From Ardenticatenaceae bacterium (lineage in GTDB: Bacteria; Chloroflexota; Anaerolineae; Promineifilales; Promineifilaceae), in NCBI GenBank assembly GCA_020634415.1, contig JACKBT010000009.1, positions 89,227 through 153,226 of the forward strand: a stretch of 64,000 bases of DNA, in the 5' to 3' direction. Below are positions 1 through 8,461 of this stretch, one piece after another (the stretch's first letter is position 1; every line of letters starts with the position of its first letter). The translations under genes were made by a program, and so were the position numbers. The notes below the pieces were generated by a model. The model was given only the letters and a program-made list of their open reading frames with translations, had not been told where the DNA came from and did not search any database.

Positions 1-403
1 GGCGGCGGCGATTGCCAATCATATCGTCATGGAAGGCAATCCCGTGCTGTTTATTGTCGTGCCCGATTTATTGGATCATCTGCGAGCCACATTTAATCCA
101 GCCATGGGTGTACGTTTAGACAAACGATTTGACGAGATTAAAACAGCACCGCTCCTCATTTTGGATGATTTGGGGACGGAGAGTGCCACAGCCTGGGCAC
201 GGGAGAAGCTGTATCAGTTATTCAACTATCGCTACAATGCCCGCCTGCCCACGGTGATTACAACGGCCACGCCGATTGATGAGATTGACCCGCGTCTGGC
301 GACGCGGATGCTGGATGGCAGCCGCTGTACCTTTTTTGTGTTGGAAGTGCCGAGTTATCGCGGGGGGATTAAGCCAAAACGAACGAGAACAGGTAAACGG
401 TAA
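1..403 (+). CDS. DnaC/IstB-like AAA+ ATPase, C-terminal part (5' end outside window)
   Basis: The frame is open from base 2, so the gene begins upstream of the window. The visible 133 residues start with an AAAIANH stretch typical of the helix after the Walker A loop in DnaC-type helicase loaders. A Walker B motif (LLILDDLG) lies near visible residues 51-58, followed by a sensor-1-like strand (VITTATP) and an arginine-rich tail (RLATRM) that would act as sensor 2/arginine finger. DnaC-type ATPases load replicative helicase or assist transposases (IstB). No transposase is visible next to it, so a chromosomal loader role is the better guess. It ends in a basic tail and is followed by a hairpin shared with the convergent LysM gene. 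Confidence 0.75.
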   Translation, partial: AAAIANHIVMEGNPVLFIVVPDLLDHLRATFNPAMGVRLDKRFDEIKTAPLLILDDLGTESATAWAREKLYQLFNYRYNARLPTVITTATPIDEIDPRLATRMLDGSRCTFFVLEVPSYRGGIKPKRTRTGKR

Positions 404-432
404 TCCGTGAACGGTTATCGGATTACCGTTTA
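394..432. terminator. Hairpin between convergent genes (GTAATC-type spacer repeat)
   Basis: TAAACGGTAATCC at 394-406 pairs perfectly with GGATTACCGTTTA at 420-432 (13 bp, 13-nt loop). It overlaps the stop codon of the ATPase and precedes the end of the convergent LysM gene, so it can work as a bidirectional terminator although a long T tract is missing. Similar GTAATC/GTAAAC hairpins occur in other spacers of the window. Confidence 0.6.
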
Positions 433-449
433 TCGTTTATAACTTACGG

Positions 450-1064
450 TTATTCTCCCGACTGGGGAATGATTAATTTGTCGCCGACGCGGATGTAGTC
501 GGGGTTGGGCAGGGCGTTGGCGGCGATGAGTTGTTGCAGGGTGATGCCGTATTGGGCGGCGATGGTTTGCAGGGTTTCGCCCTGTTTCACCGTGTGGGTA
601 ATGATGGTGCTGTCTTCTTCGCTGGCAGGGGGTTCTGTTTCGTCGGTGCTGCTATCAGCTTCGTTGGTTGAATCAGTGGCGGGGGCTTCGGTTTCGTCGG
701 TGGTGGCTTCTTCAGCCGGGGTTTCGCCTTCGTCTGTGGCGGGTTCTTCGCCAGGAGTTTCAGCCTCATCTGTTTCTGCTTCATCACCTGTGGTTGGGGC
801 AGGTTCTGTGTCAACTGCCGTTTCCCCCTCATTCTCCTCCGCACCTGGATAACCTTCCGCGTCCATCGCATCTTCACCAGTCACCTCGGCTGGCTCCGGC
901 GTGGGCAAAGCAATGTCGTCCCCCATTACAGCGGGCACAATTTTGCCGAAGATTAACGGCCGTGTTAAAGCCACAATCGCCACGGCCCCCAGCAAAACAA
1001 TCACCAAAACAAGAAATTTCAATCCTTCCCGTGCGGCACGGGGTTCTTCTTGCTGCTCACTCAT
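450..1064 (-). CDS. Membrane-anchored LysM domain protein
   Basis: 204 residues. A short charged cytoplasmic N-terminus is followed by one membrane segment (about residues 15-37) and a long acidic Glu/Thr/Pro-rich linker (about 50-150). A single C-terminal LysM domain (about 156-200, HTVKQGETL to DKLIIP) would bind peptidoglycan or another N-acetylglucosamine polymer. The layout is that of an envelope protein with a flexible stalk. The ATG at 1064 is preferred because AAGGAGG sits about 8 nt upstream; a TTG two codons earlier is less likely. The linker is low-complexity, so the antisense open frames there are artefacts. Role beyond cell-wall attachment is unknown. Confidence 0.8.
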   Translation of the reverse strand: MSEQQEEPRAAREGLKFLVLVIVLLGAVAIVALTRPLIFGKIVPAVMGDDIALPTPEPAEVTGEDAMDAEGYPGAEENEGETAVDTEPAPTTGDEAETDEAETPGEEPATDEGETPAEEATTDETEAPATDSTNEADSSTDETEPPASEEDSTIITHTVKQGETLQTIAAQYGITLQQLIAANALPNPDYIRVGDKLIIPQSGE

Positions 1065-1098
1065 CTCCAAACCTCCTTGGCGGTAATCGGTAATCAGC

Positions 1099-2673
1099 TC
1101 ACGGGTTACGGACTACCATTAAATTGTGAATTGCCTCATCCAACGGCCGTTCCGCCGATGAGTCCTGGGCTATCAGCCAATCAATCACAGGTTGTCGCCA
1201 ATCAACGGCCGTATTGTAAGCCAGCGGGTCAAACTCAGCCAACAACTCATAACCGTCACCACCCGCATACATAAAATCATTCACCAGCAAACTGTAAGTT
1301 TCATTGGGGTCAACCGGTTCGCCCGTGTCGTTAAACCGCCACGTTGCGCCATCCAAATGCACCCCGCCTACAGCCGCATCCCCAATGGCAAAGGCCAGAA
1401 TACGCAGCAGTTGTTGGCCGGTTAGCTGCACATCCACAATCACATTATTAAAAGGCATCACCCCAATCACATCACCCAATGTAAGAGCACCCGGAGCCAA
1501 TGCGGCCCGCATCCCGCCCATGTTGGTGATAGCCACATGTGCCGTCGGCATGGCTTGCAGCCAGGACTCCACAATGAGGGCCTGCATTTCGGGGCTGCGC
1601 CGTGCCAGCCCCTCGTCGGTGTAGCCGATGACTTCGCTGAGTTCGGCATCGGCCAGGCTTTGCCACTGGTTGACGATGGTGGCGATGGTGGGATCGGCCG
1701 TTCCACCCATATTCGTTTCCACCCCATAAGACACATCTACCACCGTATCTGTAGCCGTATCAAATTGGAAAGTAGCACGAGCATAGCTGGTGAGATGATA
1801 ACCACCTTCCAGCACCACCATGCCATTTATCTCTTTGGCAAAAAGTTCATTACAATGCCCCCCACCCAGCAAATCAACCCCCAAATCGCCAATCTTTTGT
1901 GCCAATGCCTCCAATTCGCCCTGGCATATGTGCGCCGGAACCAGGATCAGTTCGGCCCCGGCTGCCGTTACTTCGGGCACAATTTCACGCAAGGCTGTCT
2001 CATAATCAATAAACTCAAATTCGGCGACATTCACAGGGTTGGTGGTGCGTGGGGTGCTGGTGGTGGTGAGGCCGATGATGCCCACCTGGATGCCATTGGC
2101 GGTGACGATGGTGTAGGGCTGGATGCCCAAATCGGTGGGGATGGTGCCATCGCTGCGGCGGCGGATGTTGGCACTGAGGAAGGGGAAGTCTGATTGAGCT
2201 TCACGCGCCTGCAAACCATCCAGGCCAAAGTCGAATTCATGGTTGCCAACGGCCGTTGCCGCATACCCCATCTCATTCATCACCGCCGCCATACTCTCCC
2301 CGGCAAACCAGGTAGAGATGGCTGGCCCCGTCCACATATCGCCACCACTGAGCAGCAAAAAGCTGTCATCATCTGGCGCATAACCTTCCCGCTCCTGCCA
2401 CAGCCCCACCAGGTTAGCGGCCCCTTCATCGGGTTCCATGCCCGCCATCCAGCCATGTTCGTCGTTGGTGTAAAGGATGGTGAGTTGGCGAATGGAAGAG
2501 GCGGTGGCATCGTCAATCGTCAGTGGAGAATCCTGATTGGCAGCATCAGGCTCAATCGTCAAGGTGGGCGGAACGGCCGTTACCGAGTCAACAACAGGGG
2601 TTGGGGCCGGCGGCTGAGTACAGGCAGCCAACCAGAACAAAATCCCCAACCCCATAAAGCACCATTTACGCAT
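1099..2673 (-). CDS. Secreted lipoprotein 5'-nucleotidase / metallophosphoesterase (UshA family)
   Basis: 524 residues from the ATG at 2673, which gives a lipoprotein signal with Cys about residue 18 (LFWLAAC). The calcineurin-like domain carries the dimetal motifs YTNDEHG, SGGDMW, GNHEFDFG and GGHCNE; the C-terminal 5'-nucleotidase domain shows NMGGMRA and GGDGYE, the usual substrate-binding loops. Such enzymes hydrolyse extracellular nucleotides or UDP-sugars for phosphate and nucleoside salvage. Longer in-frame starts exist upstream but would bury the signal peptide. A Pro/Thr-rich spacer follows the lipid Cys, as in many Chloroflexota lipoproteins. Exact substrate cannot be read from the sequence. 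Confidence 0.88.
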   Translation of the reverse strand: MRKWCFMGLGILFWLAACTQPPAPTPVVDSVTAVPPTLTIEPDAANQDSPLTIDDATASSIRQLTILYTNDEHGWMAGMEPDEGAANLVGLWQEREGYAPDDDSFLLLSGGDMWTGPAISTWFAGESMAAVMNEMGYAATAVGNHEFDFGLDGLQAREAQSDFPFLSANIRRRSDGTIPTDLGIQPYTIVTANGIQVGIIGLTTTSTPRTTNPVNVAEFEFIDYETALREIVPEVTAAGAELILVPAHICQGELEALAQKIGDLGVDLLGGGHCNELFAKEINGMVVLEGGYHLTSYARATFQFDTATDTVVDVSYGVETNMGGTADPTIATIVNQWQSLADAELSEVIGYTDEGLARRSPEMQALIVESWLQAMPTAHVAITNMGGMRAALAPGALTLGDVIGVMPFNNVIVDVQLTGQQLLRILAFAIGDAAVGGVHLDGATWRFNDTGEPVDPNETYSLLVNDFMYAGGDGYELLAEFDPLAYNTAVDWRQPVIDWLIAQDSSAERPLDEAIHNLMVVRNP

Positions 2674-2785
2674 CCAAGTTACCACATTTCCAGAGTAGCA
2701 GGGTTGGGTAGAACGGTCAAGATTTGCCGAAAAGGCCCACATCTGGTAAATTTTTTGCCTGTAACGATTAAAATGGAGCATTGGT

Positions 2786-2959
2786 ATGCCTTTGTATGAG
2801 TATATGTGTCAGGATTGTGCGAAAGTCTTTGAGTTGAGACGACCCTTCTCTGAAGCAGATAAATCGGCCGTTTGCCCCTCATGCGCTACTACCAATACTC
2901 GGAAACGCTTAACTGTTACCCATGTCATCACGCACACAACCAGCATTCCCGTCCCCTGA
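2786..2959 (+). CDS. FmdB-family small zinc-ribbon protein, apparently frameshifted
   Basis: 57 codons from ATG 2786: MPLYEYMCQDC then CPSC, giving the paired CxxC zinc ribbon of FmdB/Zn_ribbon_8 proteins, which usually begin MPLYEY. The frame stops at TGA 2957-2959 inside a CCCC run. Immediately afterwards, in the -1 frame, the DNA reads NNGGGCGCGGQCAYQH and stops at 3009. That Gly/Cys-rich tail is the usual FmdB C-terminus. One extra C in the run would restore a 74-residue full-length protein. The family was first linked to formamidase regulation; biochemical function is unsettled. The open question is whether the shift is real, programmed, or a sequence error. Confidence 0.75.
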   Translation: MPLYEYMCQDCAKVFELRRPFSEADKSAVCPSCATTNTRKRLTVTHVITHTTSIPVP

Positions 2960-3134
2960 ACAATGGTGGCGGCTGTGGTTGTGGTGGTCAGTGTGCTTAT
3001 CAGCATTAGACGTAGGTAGGTAAGAAAACGGCCGTTTCTGCATCCCGTTACGCGAGACAATTTATTGGTTAGGCGCAGCAAGTGATCTTCTTCCGCTTGT
3101 CTGCGGGTTTGGTATCTAAGGAGATTTCAGAGAA

Positions 3135-3419
3135 ATGGCAGAAGAAATTAACATTTATGTTGGCAATTTGTCCTATCGTGTGACCGAAGACGAAGTGCGC
3201 GAGCTGTTTGAACAGTACGGCAATGTCAGCCGCGTCAGCCTCATCACAGATCGTGACACTGGCCGGGCACGCGGTTTCGGTTTCGTCGAGATGGAACGCG
3301 AAGGTGGCAATGCCGCCATCGCCGCGCTGGACAGGCAAGACTTCCAGGGACGTAACTTGCGTATTAACGAAGCACGCCCCCGCGAAGAACGCCCCCAACG
3401 CCGCGACAGTCGTTGGTAA
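3135..3419 (+). CDS. RRM-domain RNA-binding protein
   Basis: 94 residues, essentially one RNA recognition motif with RNP2 (IYVGNL, residues 5-10) and RNP1 (RGFGFVEM, about residues 46-53), then a short Arg-rich tail. These cold-inducible, glycine-rich-type RRM proteins bind single-stranded RNA, probably as RNA chaperones. AAGGAG lies about 11 nt before the ATG and a strong terminator follows directly, so it is probably a single-gene unit. A second RRM protein with a longer Gly-rich tail is encoded at 16650-17090. Confidence 0.9.
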   Translation: MAEEINIYVGNLSYRVTEDEVRELFEQYGNVSRVSLITDRDTGRARGFGFVEMEREGGNAAIAALDRQDFQGRNLRINEARPREERPQRRDSRW

Positions 3420-3437
3420 AAAGAACCGTAATAAGGT

Positions 3438-3468
3438 CAAAAGGCGTAGAGCATCTCTACGCCTTTTT
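3438..3468 (+). terminator. Rho-independent terminator after RRM gene
   Basis: AAAGGCGTAGA and TCTACGCCTTT flank a short GCATC loop region and run into a T tract. It begins about 20 nt after the RRM stop codon. Confidence 0.85.
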
Positions 3469-3481
3469 GTTCTCCTTCACA

Positions 3482-4039
3482 TTAATAATATGAACTATCT
3501 TGCCAACCGTAGATGACTTGACGTTCAACAAAACCTTCATCTTCGGTCTGGAGTTCTCCCACTTTTGTCCTCCACGCCTCATATAAAACCCACGCGCTGG
3601 CATAATTGTTAGCCAGACAACCAATCACAAGTTTAGTCAGGCCAAGTTGGGCCAGATGGTGAACGGCCGTCGCCAACAACCGCTTACCAATCCCCTGCCC
3701 CTGCCTATCGGCCCGCACATACAGCACATAAATCTCGCCGGCATCAGCCCATGACCCCGCCCGCGCTGCACCACCCATCACCAGGCCGATAATGGGCGTA
3801 GACTCTGGCTCAGAAACGGCCGTTGCCACCGCCAAATAAATACAATAATCGGGATCATCACCCGCCGCCATCGCCCGCAGCGTCTCCGCCCAACCCTGCG
3901 CCGACACCGCCGGTGTCCAATTCGCCTGCCGCGCCTGCCACTGCCCTTCAGGGATTTGCCCCTTATGCGCGGTCAGCCATGTCGTCACAAGCAGATGCCC
4001 CATTGCTGGGGCATCTGCTTCCGTTGCCGCACGAATCAT
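3482..4039 (-). CDS. GNAT-family N-acetyltransferase
   Basis: 185 residues. The acetyl-CoA-binding motif A is clear (VRADRQGQGIGKRLL, about residues 109-123) and the N-terminus MIRAATEADAPAM is the usual first strand and helix. The ATG at 4039 overlaps the TGA of the upstream molybdoenzyme gene (TGATG), which implies translational coupling. A longer start at 4075 exists but would run 36 nt into that gene. Substrate is unknown. A perfect 14-bp hairpin sits inside codons about 7-17 (see findings). Confidence 0.82.
   Translation of the reverse strand: MIRAATEADAPAMGHLLVTTWLTAHKGQIPEGQWQARQANWTPAVSAQGWAETLRAMAAGDDPDYCIYLAVATAVSEPESTPIIGLVMGGAARAGSWADAGEIYVLYVRADRQGQGIGKRLLATAVHHLAQLGLTKLVIGCLANNYASAWVLYEAWRTKVGELQTEDEGFVERQVIYGWQDSSYY
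3989..4020 (-). other. Perfect 14-bp hairpin inside the start of the GNAT gene
   Basis: AAGCAGATGCCCCA (3989-4002) is perfectly complementary to 4007-4020, with a TTGC loop. It encodes GNAT residues just after the start codon and lies directly downstream of the coupled stop codon, so it could limit translation or RNA processing between the two genes. It has no T tract for termination. Confidence 0.7.
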
Positions 4040-6384
4040 CACGCGCTGCGACCAGCTTCTTGTAACACCTGCCACAGCTTTTCGGCCGTTAGCGGCATAT
4101 CCACATGGCGCACCCCCAGATGGGCCAGCGCATCCACAACCGCATTGGCAATGGTGGGCGTAGAGCCAATGGTGGCCGCTTCGCCGATGCCTTTCACACC
4201 CATCGGGTTAAGATGCGTGGGCGTTTCGGTGCGATTGGTCTCGAAAGTGGGGAAGTTATCCAGGCGGGGCAGCGCATAATCCAGCAGCGAACCACTGATG
4301 AGATTGCCCAACTCATCATAGCGCGATCCTTCATACAAAGCCTGGCCGATGCCCTGAGCGATGCCGCCGTGCACCTGCCCTTCCACCAGCAGCGGGTTAA
4401 TAACCACACCACAATCATCAACGGTCAGGTAACGTACAATCTCTACCGTGCCTGTTTCGGCATCTACTTCGACAACGGCCACATGTGTGCCGAAGGGATA
4501 GAGATTGCCTTCGGGAGCAAAGTCTGTGTCGCTTTCCAGGCCGCCTTGCAGCTCTTCGGGCAGATTATCGCCCTGTGCGGCGGCCGCCACATCGGCCCAG
4601 CTAAGGCCCCGCTCGGGCACGCCCACCACCTGGAAACGGCCGTCTCTTAACTCCACATCTGCCTCGGCCGCTTCCAGCAGGTGCGCCGCCAACTGCCGCG
4701 CCTTGTCGCGCACGGTAACGGAATTATTGTGGACAGAACTGCCGCCAACGGCCGTACTGCGGCTGCCAAACGTGCCAATGCCACGCGGCACCACGCCCGT
4801 GTCACCATGCAGCACCGTAATATCTTCCAATGGAATTTGCAGCGCATCAGCGGCAATTTGCGCCCAGGTCGTCTCATGCCCCTGCCCGTGCGGCGAACTG
4901 CCCGTGAGGATGGTCACTTTGGCGTTTTCATCCATGTACACACTGCCCATCTCCCAGGGGCCAAAGCCGCACACTTCTACATACGTCGCCAGACCAATGC
5001 CCATCAATTTGCCATTGCCATTGGCCCGGCGTTGGGCCTGCTCCTGGCGCAGTTGGTCATAGCCAATTAATTCGAGTGCCTTTTCCAGCCCTCGCGCATA
5101 TTCGCCGCTGTCGTAGACGGCGCCGCTGGCGGTGGTGTAGGGAAAAGCATCGGGGGCGATGTAGTTGCGGCGGCGTATTTCGGCGGGGTCCAGGCCCATT
5201 TCGGCGGCCAGGGCGGTGATGGCGCGTTCGATCATGTAGGCGGCTTCGGGGCGGCCCGCGCCGCGATAGGGTTCGGCGGGATGTTTGTTGGTGAAGACGG
5301 CCGTTATCTCAGCATGAATGGTGGGGATGGCATAAACGCCAGACATCATCAGCACGGTGAGGGTAGGAATGAGGGGAGCGATGACGCTGTAGTAAGCCCC
5401 ACACTCGAAGATGATTTGGAGATCGGCGGCCTGGATACGGCCGTTTTCATCCGCCGCCAACCGAATAATGTCCGTCTGGCCGCGCCCATGATAGGTAGAA
5501 ACATAATCCTCACTGCGGGTTGCCACCCACTTCACCGGTTTGCCCATTTGGCGCGAGAGATAGGTGGCAACGATCTCTTCCAGATAGAGCGGGGCCTTAA
5601 TGCCAAAGCCGCCGCCTACTTCGGGGGCAATAACGCGCAGTTGGCTGGCCTCTACCCCCAGCACTCCCGCCAGCGTATCCCGTGCGCCGTGCGGCGATTG
5701 GGTTGTAGACCAGAGCGTGGTAATGCCGCTGTCGGCATCGTGGCTGGCGAAGGCGGCGCGGGGTTCCATGGCGTTGGCAATAACGCGCTGGTTTTCAACA
5801 CGCAGTTCCACCGTGTGGGCCGCATTGGCAAAAATCTCAGCCACATCGCCGCCCACTGGCCCCCAACGAAAGGCTACGTTGTCGTCCCACTCTTCATGGA
5901 GGATGGGTGCGCCTTCGGCCAGCGCATCTTCGGGATTTACTACCACGTCGAGTGGTTCGTAATCTACAAAGATGGTTTCGAGGGCATCGGCGGCGATGGC
6001 GGGGCTGGTGGCTACGACGACGGCGACGGGTTCACCGACGAAGCGTACTTTGCCTGTGCTGAGGGCCTGGCGTTTGGGCAGTTTGCCCTCGGCGTAGGGG
6101 GCGCGGCTAACGGGCATCCCGCTGGGGACGGTGCCTGACAGGTTGGGGTTGATGTCTTCACCGGTGAGGACGGCCATAACACCGTCCATTGTTTTGGCTT
6201 CATCACTGTCTATGCTCAAAATTTTGGCGTGGGCGTAGGGGCTGCGGGAGAAGGCCAGATATAGAGTTCCCTCCTCTTTAAAATCGGCCGTGTATTTGCC
6301 TTGACCGGTAATAAGTGCGGGGTCTTCGCGGCGGCGAATGCGTGCACCTGTAAATTGGGGAATGCCTGTCAGGTCTGTACTCAT
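4039..6384 (-). CDS. Xanthine dehydrogenase-family molybdopterin-binding subunit (CoxL form II-like)
   Basis: 781 residues from the ATG at 6384 (MSTDLTG, GAGG-type ribosome site upstream). It has the aldehyde oxidase/xanthine dehydrogenase large-subunit architecture: N-terminal a/b hammerhead domain beginning IRRREDPALITGQGKY, then two molybdopterin-binding domains. The active-site loop reads PYRGAGRPEA, the form II type; true form I CO dehydrogenases have AYRCSFR, which is absent. Substrate therefore need not be CO; purines or aldehydes are possible. No FAD (CoxM) or iron-sulfur (CoxS) subunit is adjacent, which is unusual since these normally form one operon. The only partner is the coupled GNAT gene. 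Confidence 0.85.
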   Translation of the reverse strand: MSTDLTGIPQFTGARIRRREDPALITGQGKYTADFKEEGTLYLAFSRSPYAHAKILSIDSDEAKTMDGVMAVLTGEDINPNLSGTVPSGMPVSRAPYAEGKLPKRQALSTGKVRFVGEPVAVVVATSPAIAADALETIFVDYEPLDVVVNPEDALAEGAPILHEEWDDNVAFRWGPVGGDVAEIFANAAHTVELRVENQRVIANAMEPRAAFASHDADSGITTLWSTTQSPHGARDTLAGVLGVEASQLRVIAPEVGGGFGIKAPLYLEEIVATYLSRQMGKPVKWVATRSEDYVSTYHGRGQTDIIRLAADENGRIQAADLQIIFECGAYYSVIAPLIPTLTVLMMSGVYAIPTIHAEITAVFTNKHPAEPYRGAGRPEAAYMIERAITALAAEMGLDPAEIRRRNYIAPDAFPYTTASGAVYDSGEYARGLEKALELIGYDQLRQEQAQRRANGNGKLMGIGLATYVEVCGFGPWEMGSVYMDENAKVTILTGSSPHGQGHETTWAQIAADALQIPLEDITVLHGDTGVVPRGIGTFGSRSTAVGGSSVHNNSVTVRDKARQLAAHLLEAAEADVELRDGRFQVVGVPERGLSWADVAAAAQGDNLPEELQGGLESDTDFAPEGNLYPFGTHVAVVEVDAETGTVEIVRYLTVDDCGVVINPLLVEGQVHGGIAQGIGQALYEGSRYDELGNLISGSLLDYALPRLDNFPTFETNRTETPTHLNPMGVKGIGEAATIGSTPTIANAVVDALAHLGVRHVDMPLTAEKLWQVLQEAGRSA

Positions 6385-6530
6385 GGGTTCACCTCGTCCT
6401 TCTTGTGATTGTGGGGTTGTTAAACGGGGTGATTGTACCACGAAGCTATCTGAGGTTTCAAAAAGCTGGAGGTCGGCCCGAGGTCGGCGATTATCTTGCC
6501 GCCCCTTTACAGCCCATGTAAAATGCGCCT

Positions 6531-7334
6531 ATGTCCACCACACCTACGGCCATTTTGTGTATGCAATGTGCGGCCCCGCTGCCTGTGGAGCAGGGATCGC
6601 AGTTTGTTATTTGTGAGTTTTGTGGCACGACGAATTTTGTGGACAAGAGTAGTGTGGTGCAGCATTATGTGGTGCGGGAGACGGTGGCGGAGCCGGATGC
6701 GGTGTCGGCTTTGCGCCGCTGGATGGCGGGGAATCAGACGGTGAAGGATTTGGATGAGAAGGCGGTGATTGAACGGCCGTCTTTCCAGCTATTTCCCCTG
6801 TGGCTGCTGCGGGTGCAGCAGGGCCAGGAGGAGAAGGTGTATCTGGAGCCAGCGGCGGCTACGTCGGTGACGGAGTTGACGGAGCTGACGATTCCGGCTT
6901 CGGATTTGGAACTGTTTGATCATACGTTGGAGGCAACGGCCGTTGACCCCACTGTGCCGCTGGATACGGTGAAAAAGTGGCTGGCGGAGCATAAGCGGAT
7001 TGCGGCCTCGTCTATTCGGGAATCGTCGTTGGTGCATGTGCCGATTTATCTGTTTAAGTATTCATTTGAGGGGCGGACGTATACGGCCGTTGTGGATGCG
7101 GCCACGAGCAAGGTGTTTGCTAATAATTACCCATCTAAGTGGGAAGCCCCTTATTATGGCTTGGGGGGCATTGGCTGTGTGCTTTATTTTTTGGCAGCGT
7201 TTATCCCGTTGTTTGGCTTTTTGAATGGCAGTGTGGGCAGTTTTGGCACAGGGGTGTTGGTGTATTTGATAACGGCCGTTATCCTCGCCATCCCCATTTT
7301 TGCGGCTGCTGCCTATATCTCCGCCAAAGTGTAA
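6531..7334 (+). CDS. Zinc-ribbon membrane protein, first of a three-gene family
   Basis: 267 residues. An N-terminal TFIIB-type zinc ribbon (CMQC about residue 11, CEFC about residue 28) is followed by a soluble a/b region and two C-terminal hydrophobic segments (about residues 205-225 and 235-260). I do not recognise a named function. The next two genes encode the same N-terminal ribbon and share blocks such as a charged region with PIYLFKYSFEGRTY-like sequence, so this looks like an operon of diverged paralogues. A Zn-ribbon in front of a membrane anchor suggests a sensor or adaptor at the inner membrane. Confidence 0.7.
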   Translation: MSTTPTAILCMQCAAPLPVEQGSQFVICEFCGTTNFVDKSSVVQHYVVRETVAEPDAVSALRRWMAGNQTVKDLDEKAVIERPSFQLFPLWLLRVQQGQEEKVYLEPAAATSVTELTELTIPASDLELFDHTLEATAVDPTVPLDTVKKWLAEHKRIAASSIRESSLVHVPIYLFKYSFEGRTYTAVVDAATSKVFANNYPSKWEAPYYGLGGIGCVLYFLAAFIPLFGFLNGSVGSFGTGVLVYLITAVILAIPIFAAAAYISAKV

Positions 7335-7381
7335 AGGAGTGTCCAGTGGTTTAGCCACACCCGACACCTGGCACGTAACAC

Positions 7382-8461
7382 ATGACCCAATCTAAAGAAC
7401 AATCTCAAGGACTCACCTGCCCCAATTGCAGCGGCGTTGTGCCTGTTGCCGAAGGGGCACGCATTGTCACCTGCCCCTACTGCCAGATGCGCTCTCTGGT
7501 GCAGGGGGAGCGTGGGGTGTTGCGCTGGCAAATGCCCAACCGCATTGAGCGTGAAGCGGCCCTCAACACGGTGCGCGGCTTTTTTTCTGGCATCAAAAAG
7601 GCCCGCGACCTGAAAAAAGAAGCGGAAATCAAAGATATTTTCCTCGTCTATCTGCCTTACTGGCGTGTAGAAGCCTATGTGGCTGGCTGGATGTTTGGGC
7701 GGGTAAAGTCGGGCAAGAACAGTACCCGCCCGGTTGAGGTGGAGATTGCGGAGGTGATGCACTGGAATGATGCGGCGGTGGATGTTTCGGAGTTTGGGGT
7801 GCATCGGGTGGCACTTGCCAAAAATGATTTGCAGCCTTATGACGCGGAACAACTGCACGCGGAGGCGATGGTTTTTGAGCCGGCCGAATCACGAACAGAT
7901 GCGCTGGATGAAGCGGAGGATTATTTTGTGGCAAAGGCTCGAGCCAAGCGCAGTCTGCGGAGCAAATATTTTGAGAAGTTTCACCAACTAAGGCGGCAAT
8001 TGGCGTTGGTTTATTATCCTTTATGGGTGGCTCGGTATGTGTATCGCGGGCGGAATTACCAGGTGGTGGTGGATGGGGTGCAGGGCAAGATTGCCTATGG
8101 CAAAGCACCGGGCAATATCTTTTACCGGGCTGCAGCCCTGGTTATTGGCCTGGCGCTGGGGAATCTGGTGTTGGTGGATGGGGCGGCTTTGATGCTGGGG
8201 GCTTTATCTGATGGTGGTGATGATGGTGGTGGGTTTGTGGGGGTGCTGATTGTGATGGCGATTGGCGCGGCCATTATTGCCTGGGGTTATCGGGCTTTTC
8301 GTTATGGGGAGGAAATTGAGGAAACGCCTAGCGAAAATCGCAAGGCGGCCACGCCCCGTTCGGCGGTTTCCCATGTGTTGGGGGTGGATATGGGGAAAAG
8401 TGATGATCCTCTGGAAATGGGGATGGATATTTTGGATGGGTTGATGGAGAAGGTGAAGTGA
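7382..8461 (+). CDS. Zinc-ribbon membrane protein, second of the family
   Basis: 359 residues. The N-terminal ribbon is CPNC (about residue 14) and CPYC (about residue 31). A middle region contains VYYPLWVARYVYRGRNYQVVVDG, similar to the corresponding stretch in the preceding gene. Two hydrophobic segments follow (about 245-265 and 280-302), then a cytoplasmic tail. The stop codon overlaps the GTG start of the third gene by 4 nt (GTGA), which argues for coupled synthesis. Function unknown. Confidence 0.72.
   Translation: MTQSKEQSQGLTCPNCSGVVPVAEGARIVTCPYCQMRSLVQGERGVLRWQMPNRIEREAALNTVRGFFSGIKKARDLKKEAEIKDIFLVYLPYWRVEAYVAGWMFGRVKSGKNSTRPVEVEIAEVMHWNDAAVDVSEFGVHRVALAKNDLQPYDAEQLHAEAMVFEPAESRTDALDEAEDYFVAKARAKRSLRSKYFEKFHQLRRQLALVYYPLWVARYVYRGRNYQVVVDGVQGKIAYGKAPGNIFYRAAALVIGLALGNLVLVDGAALMLGALSDGGDDGGGFVGVLIVMAIGAAIIAWGYRAFRYGEEIEETPSENRKAATPRSAVSHVLGVDMGKSDDPLEMGMDILDGLMEKVK

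Noticed and set aside
1..403. IS21-type insertion sequence suggested by the IstB-like ATPase
   Set aside because: No transposase, terminal repeats or target duplication can be seen; the gene also fits a DnaC-type loader.
505..1093. Several plus-strand open frames opposite the LysM gene
   Set aside because: Shadows of the Glu/Thr-rich linker; wrong composition and no ribosome sites.
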